From: Eutrophocola sp049446715 | Lineage (GTDB): Bacteria > Pseudomonadota > Gammaproteobacteria > Pseudomonadales > Pseudohongiellaceae | NCBI GenBank assembly: GCA_049446715.1 | Contig: JBMTQX010000007.1 | Coordinates: 9,993 to 73,992, forward strand | DNA: 64,000 bases | Direction of reading: 5' to 3' | Part shown: piece by piece, positions 7,077 to 16,306 of the stretch | Layout: each line of letters opens with the position of its first letter | Position numbering within the stretch: the stretch's first letter is position 1 | Notes under the pieces: model-generated | Seen by the model: the letters and a program-made list of their open reading frames with translations, nothing else | The model's database searches: none | What the model was told of the DNA's origin: nothing | Made by a program: the position numbers and the translations under genes

Positions 7077-8867
7077 ATGGGGAAAAATACCTTCAAACCG
7101 GAGCTTGCCGAAGAGCTCAACATGCGGGTGCGCGGACACCTGGCACTGGTCTATCCGGACCAGGACCTGGACCAGCTGACCACGCAACTGCTCAAGCGGA
7201 TGGGGCTCGATACGGTCTGCCGCAAACCGCGCTGGCACAAGAACAACTGGAATGAGCAGGATGTTTGCGTCATCACCTACGCCAACTCCTTCGTCAGGGA
7301 AGGCGAACGCCCGCTGGTGACGCTGAACCGTTTCCTGAACACTCACCTCCAGGAAGAAATCAGCTGGGTGCATATCCTGCCGTTTTTCCCGTTCAGCTCC
7401 GATGACGGTTTTGCCGTGATCGATTACACCCAGGTCAACGAAAGCTATGGTGACTGGGGGCATATCAGCCGTATCGGCAAGCGCTTTCATCTGATGGCTG
7501 ATCTGGTCATCAACCACTGTTCCGCCATGGGCCGCTGGTTTGAACAGCTGAAACAGAACAAGCGGCCGGGCAAGGATTACTTCCTGACGGTTGATCCTCA
7601 TTATGATTTTTCCAATGTGGTCAGGCCCCGAACCAGCCCGCTGCTCAGGAAAGTGCAGACGCTGGACGGCATCAAGTATGTCTGGTGTACCTTCAGCCAT
7701 GACCAGCCTGACCTGGATTTCCGCAATCCGGCTGTGCTGCTGGAAATGGTCCGCATCATTCGCCTGTACCTGGAGCGGGGGGTGCGCATTTTCCGGCTCG
7801 ATGCCGTGGCCTTTCTTTGGAAGGAAGAGGGCACATCCTGTCTTAACCTCAACCAGACCCATGAAATTGTGCGCCTGTTGCGTACGCTGGTGGAGTACTA
7901 CAGCCCGGGCACCATCATCATCACGGAAACCAATATTCCGAACGTGGAAAACATTTCCTATTTCGGCAATGCCAACGAGGCCCACCTGGTATACAACTTT
8001 TCCCTGCCGCCGTTATTGCTGAACACCCTGGTCACCGGCAACTGTCATGCCCTTAAGAGCTGGGCCATGAGCATGCCGCCGGCGCAGAAGGGCACCACCT
8101 TTTTCAATTTCCTGGCCTCACATGACGGCATCGGACTGCGGCCCCTGGAAGGGCTGATCGAAGACGAGGAACTTGGTCATCTCATGGCGCTGATGGAGCA
8201 CAACGGTGGTCGTATTTCCTGGCGCAGTCTGGAAGGCGGGGAAGCCAGGCCCTACGAGATCAACATCACGTTCTTCGATGCCATGAAGAGCACGCTGGAA
8301 AACCTGGATGACGGCTACCAGGAAAAACGCTTTATCTGTGCGCATGTGATCATGCTGGCGATGGAAGGTGTACCGGCGTTCTACATACACAGCCTGGTGG
8401 CGACCGAAAACGACCAGGAGAAGTTCCAGCACACGAACAACAATCGTGCCCTGAACCGCCATAACTGGGACATCGACAGGCTCGAGGTATTATTGGGCGA
8501 AGACACCCACCATGCCCGCATGTTTGCCGAACTGAAACGCCTGATTGCCATACGCAAACAGCAGAAGGCGTTTCATCCCAATGCCATCATGTACACCCTG
8601 CATATCGGTGATGAAGTGTTCGCGTTCTGGCGCCAAAGCCTGAAGCGGGACCAGAGTATTTTCTGCCTCAACAACATCACCGCGAAACCGCAAAAGATCC
8701 ATCTCAATACCCTGAACCTGGTCATCACGGATCGCTGGCTGGACCTGGTCAGCGGGGCGGCATTGGCACCGGGTCAGGCCACGCTGACCCTGGCGCCTTA
8801 CCAGTGTGTCTGGCTGACAAACAAGTTTCCGGACAACGGGGATCAATCCGATACATTGCCACCCTGA
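7077..8867 (+). CDS. GH13 sugar phosphorylase, probably glucosylglycerate phosphorylase
   Basis: A 596-residue alpha-amylase-superfamily protein of the sucrose-phosphorylase-like group (GH13_18). The catalytic triad is visible: nucleophile Asp242 in FRLDAVAF, acid/base Glu284 in ITETN, and transition-state Asp350 in ASHDGIG. Family members use phosphate to split sucrose, sucrose-6-phosphate or glucosylglycerate. Operon membership with gpgP and gpgS makes glucosylglycerate the best guess, giving glucose-1-phosphate and glycerate when the solute is recycled. That assignment is context-based. The last 25 bases overlap the convergent small exported protein gene. Confidence 0.82.
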   Translation: MGKNTFKPELAEELNMRVRGHLALVYPDQDLDQLTTQLLKRMGLDTVCRKPRWHKNNWNEQDVCVITYANSFVREGERPLVTLNRFLNTHLQEEISWVHILPFFPFSSDDGFAVIDYTQVNESYGDWGHISRIGKRFHLMADLVINHCSAMGRWFEQLKQNKRPGKDYFLTVDPHYDFSNVVRPRTSPLLRKVQTLDGIKYVWCTFSHDQPDLDFRNPAVLLEMVRIIRLYLERGVRIFRLDAVAFLWKEEGTSCLNLNQTHEIVRLLRTLVEYYSPGTIIITETNIPNVENISYFGNANEAHLVYNFSLPPLLLNTLVTGNCHALKSWAMSMPPAQKGTTFFNFLASHDGIGLRPLEGLIEDEELGHLMALMEHNGGRISWRSLEGGEARPYEINITFFDAMKSTLENLDDGYQEKRFICAHVIMLAMEGVPAFYIHSLVATENDQEKFQHTNNNRALNRHNWDIDRLEVLLGEDTHHARMFAELKRLIAIRKQQKAFHPNAIMYTLHIGDEVFAFWRQSLKRDQSIFCLNNITAKPQKIHLNTLNLVITDRWLDLVSGAALAPGQATLTLAPYQCVWLTNKFPDNGDQSDTLPP

Positions 8868-9265
8868 CGCGGTCCGGGCCTGAAGCCGGGACCACGTCCT
8901 GGAGGTGGTCCTTGGTGGCGGCCGTCTACACCCTCCTCCCCGGCTTCCCGGCGCCGGTGCGGTTTGCCTTCACCTTCGCCGGCATGTTCACCCCGACGGC
9001 CAGCACCTTCTAGGTGACGCCGGTTGCCAAAGCGTTCTCCGGCATCGGGATTGGCGGCCAGAAACGCCTCGCGTTCCTGCTGTCGTTCTGCCATGCGGGC
9101 AGCCGCTTCCGGATTGTTGGCCAGGAACTCGGCCCGGCGCTGTGCCATGTCAGCATGGCGCTGTTTGGCAGTTGTCTCTTGTGCCTGGACGCTGTTGAGC
9201 ATGAGGCCCATGCCCAGCAGCAGGGCGGTGATAACCGCCTGGCGGTGGGGCAAAAACGTTTTCAT
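8843..9265 (-). CDS. Small exported arginine- and glycine-rich protein
   Basis: A 140-residue protein with a signal peptide (MKTFLPHRQAVITALLLGMG, cleavage after about residue 29) and a hydrophilic mature part. The mature region has two copies of a short motif, EFLANNPEAAARM and AFLAANPDAGERF, about 22 residues apart, then a Gly/Arg/Pro/His-rich tail. The ATG at 9263-9265 has GGAGAG in front of it; the longer frame upstream lacks a leader and is not used. No family is recognised; it could be a periplasmic metal- or RNA-binding protein or a small stress protein. It converges with the phosphorylase gene and diverges from the sulfurtransferase. Confidence 0.65.
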   Translation of the reverse strand: MKTFLPHRQAVITALLLGMGLMLNSVQAQETTAKQRHADMAQRRAEFLANNPEAAARMAERQQEREAFLAANPDAGERFGNRRHLEGAGRRGEHAGEGEGKPHRRREAGEEGVDGRHQGPPPGRGPGFRPGPRQGGNVSD

Positions 9266-9368
9266 GATGCTCTCCAACTCTGGTAACGTTATTGACCTAA
9301 CGCACGGCCAGCGGTCCGGTTTACCTGCTCGCTGGGCGCATGCCACAACGTCCTGCAAGGAGAATATT

Positions 9369-10208
9369 TTGAATACCCTGATCAGCCCCCAGGAGCTTGC
9401 CGCCAACCTCGACAACCCTGACTGGGTCATTGCCGACTGTCGTTTCGCCCTCAATGATCCGCAGGCAGGACGCCAGGCCTATGCCGCCGGGCACATTCCC
9501 GGCAGCTTCTACGTCAGCCTCGATGATGACCTGAGTACGCCGCATATTCCGGGCAAGACCGGTCGGCATCCGCTGCCGGCCCAGGCTGACTGGGCGGCCA
9601 CGGTGGCGGCGATGGGTATCCAGCACGGTTCCCAGGTCGTGGTTTACGACGATGCCGGTGGCGCGATGGCGGCACGCATGTGGTGGATGATGCGCTGGCT
9701 GGGTCATGAAACGGTTGCCGTGCTCAATGGCGGCTGGCAGGCCTGGCAGGCGGGCGGTGGTGCGGTGAGCCAGGAAGGCAGGGCTTTTACGCCGACTTCC
9801 GCCCGTTTTGAATCCCTGCCATCCCTGGTCAAGATAGTCACAGCCGAGGATCTCGACAGCGCGCACCTGCAACTGGTGGATGCCAGGGACCTGCCGCGTT
9901 ACCGCGGTGACACCGAGCCCTTGGATCCGGTGGCCGGCCATATACCCGGCGCGATCTGTTCCCCGTTTGCCGGGAATTTGTCAGCGGATAAGACCTTCCT
10001 GTCCCCAGCAGCCCTGCGGGAAAAATTCCTCGCCGTGACGGCCTCCGGCAAACCGGTAGTGTGCTACTGCGGCTCAGGCGTTACTGCCGCTCACAATGTG
10101 CTGGCCATGAAGGTGGCAGGGCTCGATGATCCGGCACTGTACCCGGGATCCTGGAGTGAATGGATCACTGATCCGTCACGCCCCGTGGCTACCGGCGAGG
10201 AACACTGA
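9369..10208 (+). CDS. Rhodanese-family sulfurtransferase
   Basis: A 279-residue two-domain rhodanese (thiosulfate or 3-mercaptopyruvate sulfurtransferase). The C-terminal domain has the active loop CGSGVTA with catalytic Cys234, as in SseA; the N-terminal domain has the usual AGHIPGSFYVSLD segment. A TTG at 9369 is the likely start because AAGGAG precedes it by six bases and the family begins at this point; the open frame extends much farther upstream only as a chance opening. It moves sulfur from a donor to cyanide or another thiophile in the cytoplasm. It opens the same-strand run that continues to 17 kb, but 87 bases separate it from the next gene. Confidence 0.85.
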   Translation: MNTLISPQELAANLDNPDWVIADCRFALNDPQAGRQAYAAGHIPGSFYVSLDDDLSTPHIPGKTGRHPLPAQADWAATVAAMGIQHGSQVVVYDDAGGAMAARMWWMMRWLGHETVAVLNGGWQAWQAGGGAVSQEGRAFTPTSARFESLPSLVKIVTAEDLDSAHLQLVDARDLPRYRGDTEPLDPVAGHIPGAICSPFAGNLSADKTFLSPAALREKFLAVTASGKPVVCYCGSGVTAAHNVLAMKVAGLDDPALYPGSWSEWITDPSRPVATGEEH

Positions 10209-10295
10209 GGTTGCTCTTGCCCTGCCAACTTTTCAGCCCTGTCACACGCTACTGATCCGACACGTTTCACCAAACACGCCTTCAAGGAATGCTGC

Positions 10296-11960
10296 ATGAC
10301 CACACTTACCGGTGGCGAACTCGTTGCCCAGTCACTTGTTGCCAATGGCGTGGATACGCTCTTCGGTATTCCCGGTGTCCAGCTGGACCCGATCTTTGCC
10401 GGCCTGCACGATGTGCAGGACACAATCCGCATCATCCATGCCCGCCACGAGCAGGGGGTGGCCCTCATGGCATTCGGTTACGCCCATGCCTCACGCAAGA
10501 CCGCGGTGGTTCTGGTTGTCCCTGGCCCCGGGTTCCTCAATGCGACGACCGGCCTGCTGGTGGCGCATGCCTGCAATACACCGCTGCTGTGCCTGGCCGG
10601 ACAATCCGAACGCCAGTTTATCGGCTCCGGTGTCGGCGTTTTGCATGAACTGGACAACCAGATCGGCATTGCCCGCAGTCTGACCAAGTGGGTCGAACGC
10701 GTGGAGGACCCGGCGCTGATCGGCAGCCTCATGGTCGAGGCCATCATGCAGACACAGCAAGGCAGAACCCGTCCCGTCTATCTGGAACTGCCCTCGGATA
10801 TCGTGCGCATGAACGTTGCTGCCGGTGAGGTGCCAGTAGCCCGAGTGGAAACAACGCGCCCGGATTTTGATGATGCGGCTGTCGATCAGCTGGCGCAGGC
10901 ATTGGCCGCCGCGCAATGTCCGCTGATCATCGCCGGCGGCGGAGCCACCCATGCCGGTGAAGAAATCAGGGCACTGGCCGAGATGCTTGGTGCGCCGGTA
11001 GGCATGACCGAGAACGGCCTGGGGACACTGGATTGCACCCACCCACTGGCGTTTTCCCAGATTGGAGCCAACAAGTTCTGGGGCAGGGCAGATGTGGCCC
11101 TCGCGCTGGGGTCGCGCCTGTACGCTCCCGTCTTCAACTGGGGTTGGGATGATGACCTGGCGATCTACAAGGTCGACATCGATGACAGCGAACTCAACCG
11201 TTTGCCGGCGCCGATCCATGGCATTCACGGGGAGGTGGCCGCCGTTGTTGATCGCCTGCTGGATGTTTTGCCGCAGTACCTGACAACCCGCGTGGATTTA
11301 TCCGGCGCTATCGCCGAGGTCAATGCCGAACGCGAAGATATGCTGGCGCCCCACGCGGAAGCGGCTGACATCCTGAGCCGTGTTCGGCAAAGCCTGGGGG
11401 AAGACGGCATTCTGGTCGTCGATGTGACCCAGCTAAATCATGCCTGCCTGGAACTGCTGCCGGTTCACAAGCCCCGTACCTATGTCAGCTCCGGTTACCA
11501 GGGCGCCCTGGGTTTCGGGCCGTGTACAGCCATGGGCATGAAGGTGGCGAAACCGGATGTGCCGGTGGTCTGCATGGTCGGCGACGGTGGTTTCATGTAC
11601 GCCGCTCAGGAACTGGCCACGGCAGTGCAGTTCGATATTCCCGTGATCATGCTGATCATGAACGACGGCAGTTACAAGAATGTGGAAGGCATTCTCAATC
11701 GTGCCTATGGCGGCAGGGCAGTGGCGACTACGCTGAAGAATCCGGACTTCTGCCAGTTGGCTGAAAGCTTCGGGGTCGAGGCACAGCGGGTGACAACCCC
11801 CAAAGCCATGCAGACGGCCCTTGATGATTACATCGCCCGCAATGTGCCGGCTCTGATCGATTATCGCATGGGTGCCATCGAGTCGCCGTTCTGGCTGCGC
11901 TTCCTGCCGCAGGTACGCAAGCAGGTGCCACCGAACGATTACGGCCTGGTCAAGAAATAA
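10296..11960 (+). CDS. Thiamine-diphosphate-dependent decarboxylase/synthase-like enzyme
   Basis: A 554-residue enzyme with the three-domain layout of the acetolactate synthase / benzoylformate decarboxylase superfamily. The ThDP-activating glutamate is Glu52 (HEQG), and the cofactor motif runs from GDG at 429-431 to Asn456 (MNDGSY). It probably decarboxylates or ligates a 2-oxoacid; the substrate is unknown. It is unlikely to be the biosynthetic IlvB because there is no small-subunit gene beside it. Eight bases separate it from the following GT-A-like gene, so they are likely co-transcribed. The nearby ring-cleavage dioxygenase and lactone hydrolase suggest a catabolic role. Confidence 0.82.
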   Translation: MTTLTGGELVAQSLVANGVDTLFGIPGVQLDPIFAGLHDVQDTIRIIHARHEQGVALMAFGYAHASRKTAVVLVVPGPGFLNATTGLLVAHACNTPLLCLAGQSERQFIGSGVGVLHELDNQIGIARSLTKWVERVEDPALIGSLMVEAIMQTQQGRTRPVYLELPSDIVRMNVAAGEVPVARVETTRPDFDDAAVDQLAQALAAAQCPLIIAGGGATHAGEEIRALAEMLGAPVGMTENGLGTLDCTHPLAFSQIGANKFWGRADVALALGSRLYAPVFNWGWDDDLAIYKVDIDDSELNRLPAPIHGIHGEVAAVVDRLLDVLPQYLTTRVDLSGAIAEVNAEREDMLAPHAEAADILSRVRQSLGEDGILVVDVTQLNHACLELLPVHKPRTYVSSGYQGALGFGPCTAMGMKVAKPDVPVVCMVGDGGFMYAAQELATAVQFDIPVIMLIMNDGSYKNVEGILNRAYGGRAVATTLKNPDFCQLAESFGVEAQRVTTPKAMQTALDDYIARNVPALIDYRMGAIESPFWLRFLPQVRKQVPPNDYGLVKK

Positions 11961-11968
11961 GCCAGCGC

Positions 11969-12700
11969 ATGCGCACAGCGGTCATTCAGTCTTTCCGCAA
12001 CACAGACAGGCCCGCCTGGATTTCACGCTGCCTGGATTCCGTCAGGCACTGGTGCGAATGTCACGGGTATGACTGGTGCTTTTGCGGCGATGAATTGTTT
12101 GCCAGGGTGCCGGACTGGTACATGGCCAAGACCGGACCGGGTCCGGTGGCGGCCGATTATGCCCGCCTGGTGCTGGCGCAGGAAAAGCTGGCAGCAGGCT
12201 ATCACACCGTTATATGGCTCGATGCAGATACACTTGTGCTGGATGACGCGCTGCAACTGACCACGGATCGCAGCTGTGCCTTTGGCCAGGAATTCTGGGT
12301 TCAGGAAGAGCAGGGTGGGCTGAAAGTGCGGCGTAATGTGCATAACGCCGTCTGCCTTTTTCACCAGGACGATGTGGTGCTGCCGTTTCTGGCGGAGACG
12401 GTGGCCTCCATCATCCGTCGCGCTAACCCTGACCACATCGCCCCGCAAATGGTGGGGCCGAAACTGCTGACGGCGCTGCACTCCCTGCATGACTTTGCGC
12501 TGTTGCCCCAGGCAGGCGCGCTCAGTCCTGCCGTGGTGAATGACCTCGTGGCGGGGGTTGGCCCGGCGTTGTCGCTGCTGCTTGCCCGCACACCGGTACC
12601 GTTACAGGCGGTCAATCTGTGCGCCTCACTGATCACCCCAAGCGCTGCCGCACACGTCATCGACAAGGCCTTCCTGCTGCTGTCGGCAGGGCATAATTAA
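11969..12700 (+). CDS. GT-A-fold glycosyltransferase-like protein
   Basis: A 243-residue protein without signal peptide. Its only clear motif is a DxD, Asp85-Ala-Asp87 in VIWLDADTLVLDD, in the setting expected for the metal- and nucleotide-sugar-binding site of GT-A transferases. The N terminus (RTAVIQSFRNTDRPAWI) also resembles sugar-transferase families. The acceptor is unknown and the surrounding catabolic genes do not suggest one. It lies eight bases after the ThDP enzyme and 256 bases before the dioxygenase, with no terminator visible between. Confidence 0.6.
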   Translation: MRTAVIQSFRNTDRPAWISRCLDSVRHWCECHGYDWCFCGDELFARVPDWYMAKTGPGPVAADYARLVLAQEKLAAGYHTVIWLDADTLVLDDALQLTTDRSCAFGQEFWVQEEQGGLKVRRNVHNAVCLFHQDDVVLPFLAETVASIIRRANPDHIAPQMVGPKLLTALHSLHDFALLPQAGALSPAVVNDLVAGVGPALSLLLARTPVPLQAVNLCASLITPSAAAHVIDKAFLLLSAGHN

Positions 12701-12956
12701 CCGCCAAACGACTGATTTGCCATGTAATTTCATCCCCCCGGTGCAGGCTGGATTAATTCTCTGTAAGCGGTATCATGCGGAGTCTGCCTGTTCGGGCAAC
12801 CTGGCACTTTTTTTACATCACTCTTTTTATGACATTGCCAGGACCAGCAGTGGTAAACCGAAAAACCATTGCCGCAAACACGGCTTTAACAACCAAAAAA
12901 CCGCACGACAAAGGCTTCCAATAAAAACAGTATTCAACGCTAGAAGGGGATCACAC

Positions 12957-13817
12957 ATGACAGCCATTAATCTGGACAACATCACCGACGCCGTTATCAA
13001 CCATGGTGACGGTGGCAAGAAAAACCCACGCCTCCACGAAATCTACTCAAGCCTGATCAAACACCTGCATGCCTTTCAGCGTGAGGTGAACCTGACCACC
13101 GAAGAGCTGGAAATCGGCCGCCAGTTCCTGTTCAAGCTGGCCCAGCCCAACCAGGATTTTCCGATGGGCGAAATCCATCTGATGTCCGATTGTCTCGGCA
13201 TTTCCGAAATTGCCGTGCTGTTGGAGGATGCCAGCAACAAGACGACGACTGAAATGAACGTGGAGGGCCCGCTCTACATTCCCGGCCTGCCCGAGCGCCA
13301 GTCCGGCGAGGTGATCGGCAAGATCGAGGACTGTGATGATCCGTTGTTCATCCACCACAAGGTTGTGGACAAGGATGGCAATCCGGTAGCCGGGGCCAAG
13401 GTGGATATCTGGCAGCCCAACGGCGAAGGCTATTATTTTGTGCAGCGTGAACAACTGCCGGAATGGAATTTCTATGGCCGTTTCACCACTGATGAAAACG
13501 GTGAGTTCGATGTCGGTACCGTGGCGCCGGGCGATTACCCTGTGCCGCTGGAAGGCCCGACCGGCACCATGCTCGACCAGCTGGGTCGCCATGGTTACCG
13601 TGCTGCCCATATTCACTATAAGATCTGGGCCGATGGCCACGATGAATTCACGACCATGATGTATTTCAACCGCTCACCCTACGTGGATTCAGACACCATC
13701 TTCTCCGTGAAAGATTTCCGCGTGGATCTTGAGGAACATGCAGACAAGGATGAAATTTCAGCGAAGGGGCTGGACAAGCCGTTCTACACGCTTGATTACA
13801 CGTTCGTGCTGCCCTGA
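12957..13817 (+). CDS. Intradiol ring-cleavage dioxygenase (catechol/hydroxyquinol type)
   Basis: A 286-residue non-haem Fe(III) dioxygenase that cleaves an ortho-diphenol ring between the hydroxyl groups to give a muconate-type product. By comparison with catechol 1,2-dioxygenase the iron ligands are Tyr160 (GEGYYF), Tyr194 (GDYPVP), His218 and His220 (AHIHY), all present. The helical N-terminal dimerisation domain is also present, as in catechol and hydroxyquinol enzymes rather than protocatechuate 3,4-dioxygenases. The ATG at 12957 follows AAGGGG; the longer frame upstream is not used. With the dienelactone hydrolase 2.5 kb downstream it implies aromatic-ring degradation. Exact substrate is unclear. 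Confidence 0.87.
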   Translation: MTAINLDNITDAVINHGDGGKKNPRLHEIYSSLIKHLHAFQREVNLTTEELEIGRQFLFKLAQPNQDFPMGEIHLMSDCLGISEIAVLLEDASNKTTTEMNVEGPLYIPGLPERQSGEVIGKIEDCDDPLFIHHKVVDKDGNPVAGAKVDIWQPNGEGYYFVQREQLPEWNFYGRFTTDENGEFDVGTVAPGDYPVPLEGPTGTMLDQLGRHGYRAAHIHYKIWADGHDEFTTMMYFNRSPYVDSDTIFSVKDFRVDLEEHADKDEISAKGLDKPFYTLDYTFVLP

Positions 13818-13912
13818 TGTCCAAATAAGAATAATAAAGACACATAGCAACATAGTACTAACCCGCAAATAGAAACCAGCAAAGCAGTGGCGACACTGCA
13901 AGGCGCAAGAGG

Positions 13913-15277
13913 ATGCACTTGAAGAGTAAAAATGCCCTAATAGGCTGCGCTGTAGTCAGCCTGCTGTTGGCCACCCAGACGGGTGCACAGCAAATGCCAG
14001 AAATCGGCTTTGACAGTGTCGGCCGCGGAGCACCGGTTGCCGATGCCCAGGGTTACGCCACGGTCGGGCCGGTGAACTTTTTCGGCTTTGAAGCAGTAGC
14101 AGCGCGTGACGGCAATGTGCCGGCTGGAGTGGAGCCGCTGCCCGTGGATATCTTTACTACGGATGACTTCTACCAGGATGAGGCGTACTGGTCTGACCCA
14201 CGCTATTTTCGCTGCAACTCCGGTTTTGCGCTGGAAGCGCAGGGGGGGGCCTATCCCGGCCCGAACATGGCCGGTGACAACCCGCCGGCGACCGCGGCCT
14301 GGGGCTACTGTGACGAGGATTATCCGCGTGAGCAGATCGTCAGTCCGTACGGATTTTCTTCAGCCCAGGAACACTACGAAGCCTTGCTGGCAGAAACAGA
14401 AGGCCGGGGTGGACCTGATGAGTACACCTATGCGACGGTGCCGGGTGATATCAGCGGGCGCTATTTTTGGGATGAAGGCGGCCCGGGCGGCCTGAAAGGC
14501 ACCTGGTATGCCATGATGGTCAACCAGATTCCCACCATCCTGTCGCTGCTGACCCCGGAGTACCAGCAGCGCGTGGTCCAGGAGGCCTACCACCAGTCCC
14601 ACGGCCAGTCTCAATGGCCGTCGCAGTACTGCTGGCCAGAGGGCTTCATGCGGCGCTGGCATTTTGCATCGACCCTGATGCAGAACCACGAAGTGCTGGT
14701 GACGCCGGACATTTTTGAAATCAAGGCCGGGGTAGCCCGCAACTTCCTGACCGAAGTGCATATCGGTCGTGAGTTCAACCTGACAGGAGCGATTCCGCGC
14801 CTGGGCCAGGATGTGCCGCGCTGGTACGGGGAAACGGTGGGTTTCTGGGATGGCGAATCGCTGATCTCCTGGACCTCCAACATCCAGCCCTGGATGGCCC
14901 ATTCCCAGTATGAATTTTCCGGCAAACTGCAGACCATCGAAATCTACACGCCGATCCGCGATGCTGATGGCAACATCACCTATTTAAATCATGAATCCAT
15001 CTTTTACGATCCGGAAGCGCTGGTGGAGCCGGTGCGCATCGTGCGCAACTTGTCCCGGGTGAGCAGTCTCAGCGAAGGCGATCCGTACAGCTACATCGAA
15101 TGCGTACAGTCCATCTTTGCCGTCGACGGTATTGCTACACCGCTCAATCCCGGTGAAACCTATGAGGCCTATGTGCCCGACATGTTCGGCCGGCCCTGGG
15201 CGGAAATCTGGGAGAAATACCATGAAGAGGGCATGGAAGCCCCGGAAGATGACGTCGATATCTTCAGTTTTGAATAA
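13913..15277 (+). CDS. Exported protein of unknown function (W-x-G-x-x-L family)
   Basis: A 454-residue protein with a signal peptide (residues 1-25, ending TQTGAQ). The central part contains WYGETVGFWDGESLISWTSN, followed about 70 residues later by DPEALVEPV and then YIEC. The same order of motifs occurs in the frameshifted exported protein at 36327-37119, so the two look like distant relatives. Four cysteines lie in the mature part, and no known catalytic motif is visible. It sits between the ring-cleavage dioxygenase and a hydroxyacid dehydrogenase on the same strand. A run of eight G (14242-14249) lies early in the gene. Function unknown. Confidence 0.75.
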   Translation: MHLKSKNALIGCAVVSLLLATQTGAQQMPEIGFDSVGRGAPVADAQGYATVGPVNFFGFEAVAARDGNVPAGVEPLPVDIFTTDDFYQDEAYWSDPRYFRCNSGFALEAQGGAYPGPNMAGDNPPATAAWGYCDEDYPREQIVSPYGFSSAQEHYEALLAETEGRGGPDEYTYATVPGDISGRYFWDEGGPGGLKGTWYAMMVNQIPTILSLLTPEYQQRVVQEAYHQSHGQSQWPSQYCWPEGFMRRWHFASTLMQNHEVLVTPDIFEIKAGVARNFLTEVHIGREFNLTGAIPRLGQDVPRWYGETVGFWDGESLISWTSNIQPWMAHSQYEFSGKLQTIEIYTPIRDADGNITYLNHESIFYDPEALVEPVRIVRNLSRVSSLSEGDPYSYIECVQSIFAVDGIATPLNPGETYEAYVPDMFGRPWAEIWEKYHEEGMEAPEDDVDIFSFE

Positions 15278-15294
15278 GACGGGAAATCGCCGTC

Positions 15295-16305
15295 GTGTTT
15301 GATCTTAGGATGGAAAGCGTTCAGGCCCTGTTTTACCAGCCGTCCTATGAACGGTTGCGGGAGCGTATCAGCCATGCTGCCCCTGATCTAGACATTGTTC
15401 TGATCGACGAGGACGGCAAGCTTTCCCATCACGGCCAGCCGGTCAGTCCGGAACAGGTCAATCCGCAATGGTTCTGGATTCATTCAGAACTGTTCAAGAC
15501 ACCGGTCTTCCCCGAATATTTTCGCCTCATGCAGGAAGTGTTCAACGATGTGCAGTGGCTGCACACCATCAATACCGGTCTTGATCAGGGTCCGTATTTG
15601 GCGCTGCTGCGCCAGGGCGTGCGCATTTCCAACAACCACTCTCAGGCCATCGCCATCGCCGAGTACGTGATGGCTCATGTGCTGTCGCACTTTCATGACC
15701 TGCCGGCGTTTGCCGGCAACCAGGCGGCGGGCAACTGGAAATACCTGCGCTTTCGCGAGCTGTGCCGAACACGCTGGGTGATTGTTGGCTTTGGTCACAT
15801 TGGCCAGCAGGTGGCGCGACGCGCAAAAGCCTTTGGCGTGCATGTCACGGCAGTGCGGCGCAGCAAGGGAGATGCCGACCTGGCCGATGCTGTATGCCAG
15901 TCCGACACCATGGGCGAGGCATTGCAAGCCGCGGATGTGGTGGTGTTGGCCTGTGCCTCGAACGAGGCTACTCGTGACATGGTCGACGCCTGTTTCCTGG
16001 CGCAGATGAAAGACGATGCTGTACTGGTCAACATTGCCCGCGGTGACCTGGTCGTTGAAGAAGACCTGAAGGCGGCGCTGGATGCCGGTCGTCCCGGGCA
16101 TGCCATACTGGATGTGTTCCGTGAAGAGCCCTTGCCGGCTGATGCCTGGTTCTGGTTCCATCCGCGTGTGACATTGACACCGCATTGTTCCAATGGCGGC
16201 AGTGGCATGCGCAACCGCAGCGACGACCTGTTTCTCGAAAACCTCAATCGCATGAGCAGCGGTCAACGGCTGCTCAATGCCGTCAGCGAAAAGGATATTC
16301 TCTAG
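15295..16305 (+). CDS. D-2-hydroxyacid dehydrogenase
   Basis: A 336-residue NAD(P)-dependent dehydrogenase of the D-isomer-specific 2-hydroxyacid family. The Rossmann fingerprint is GFGHIG, and the catalytic set is Arg249 (NIARGDLV), Glu278 (FREEPL) and His297 (TPHCSN). It interconverts a 2-oxoacid and a D-2-hydroxyacid in the cytoplasm; the substrate is not evident. A GTG at 15295 is taken as the start, with an ATG at 15310 as alternative; neither has a strong ribosome binding site. It follows the exported protein by 17 bases and abuts the dienelactone hydrolase gene. Confidence 0.87.
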   Translation: MFDLRMESVQALFYQPSYERLRERISHAAPDLDIVLIDEDGKLSHHGQPVSPEQVNPQWFWIHSELFKTPVFPEYFRLMQEVFNDVQWLHTINTGLDQGPYLALLRQGVRISNNHSQAIAIAEYVMAHVLSHFHDLPAFAGNQAAGNWKYLRFRELCRTRWVIVGFGHIGQQVARRAKAFGVHVTAVRRSKGDADLADAVCQSDTMGEALQAADVVVLACASNEATRDMVDACFLAQMKDDAVLVNIARGDLVVEEDLKAALDAGRPGHAILDVFREEPLPADAWFWFHPRVTLTPHCSNGGSGMRNRSDDLFLENLNRMSSGQRLLNAVSEKDIL

Positions 16306-16306
16306 C

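Noticed and set aside
7050..7985. A 311-codon minus-strand open frame inside the GH13 phosphorylase gene
   Set aside because: Opposite to a gene with an intact catalytic triad; no family resemblance.
9024..9368. N-terminal extension of the sulfurtransferase frame
   Set aside because: The extra 115 codons are Arg/Ala-rich, oppose the small exported protein gene, and a TTG with AAGGAG fits the family start.
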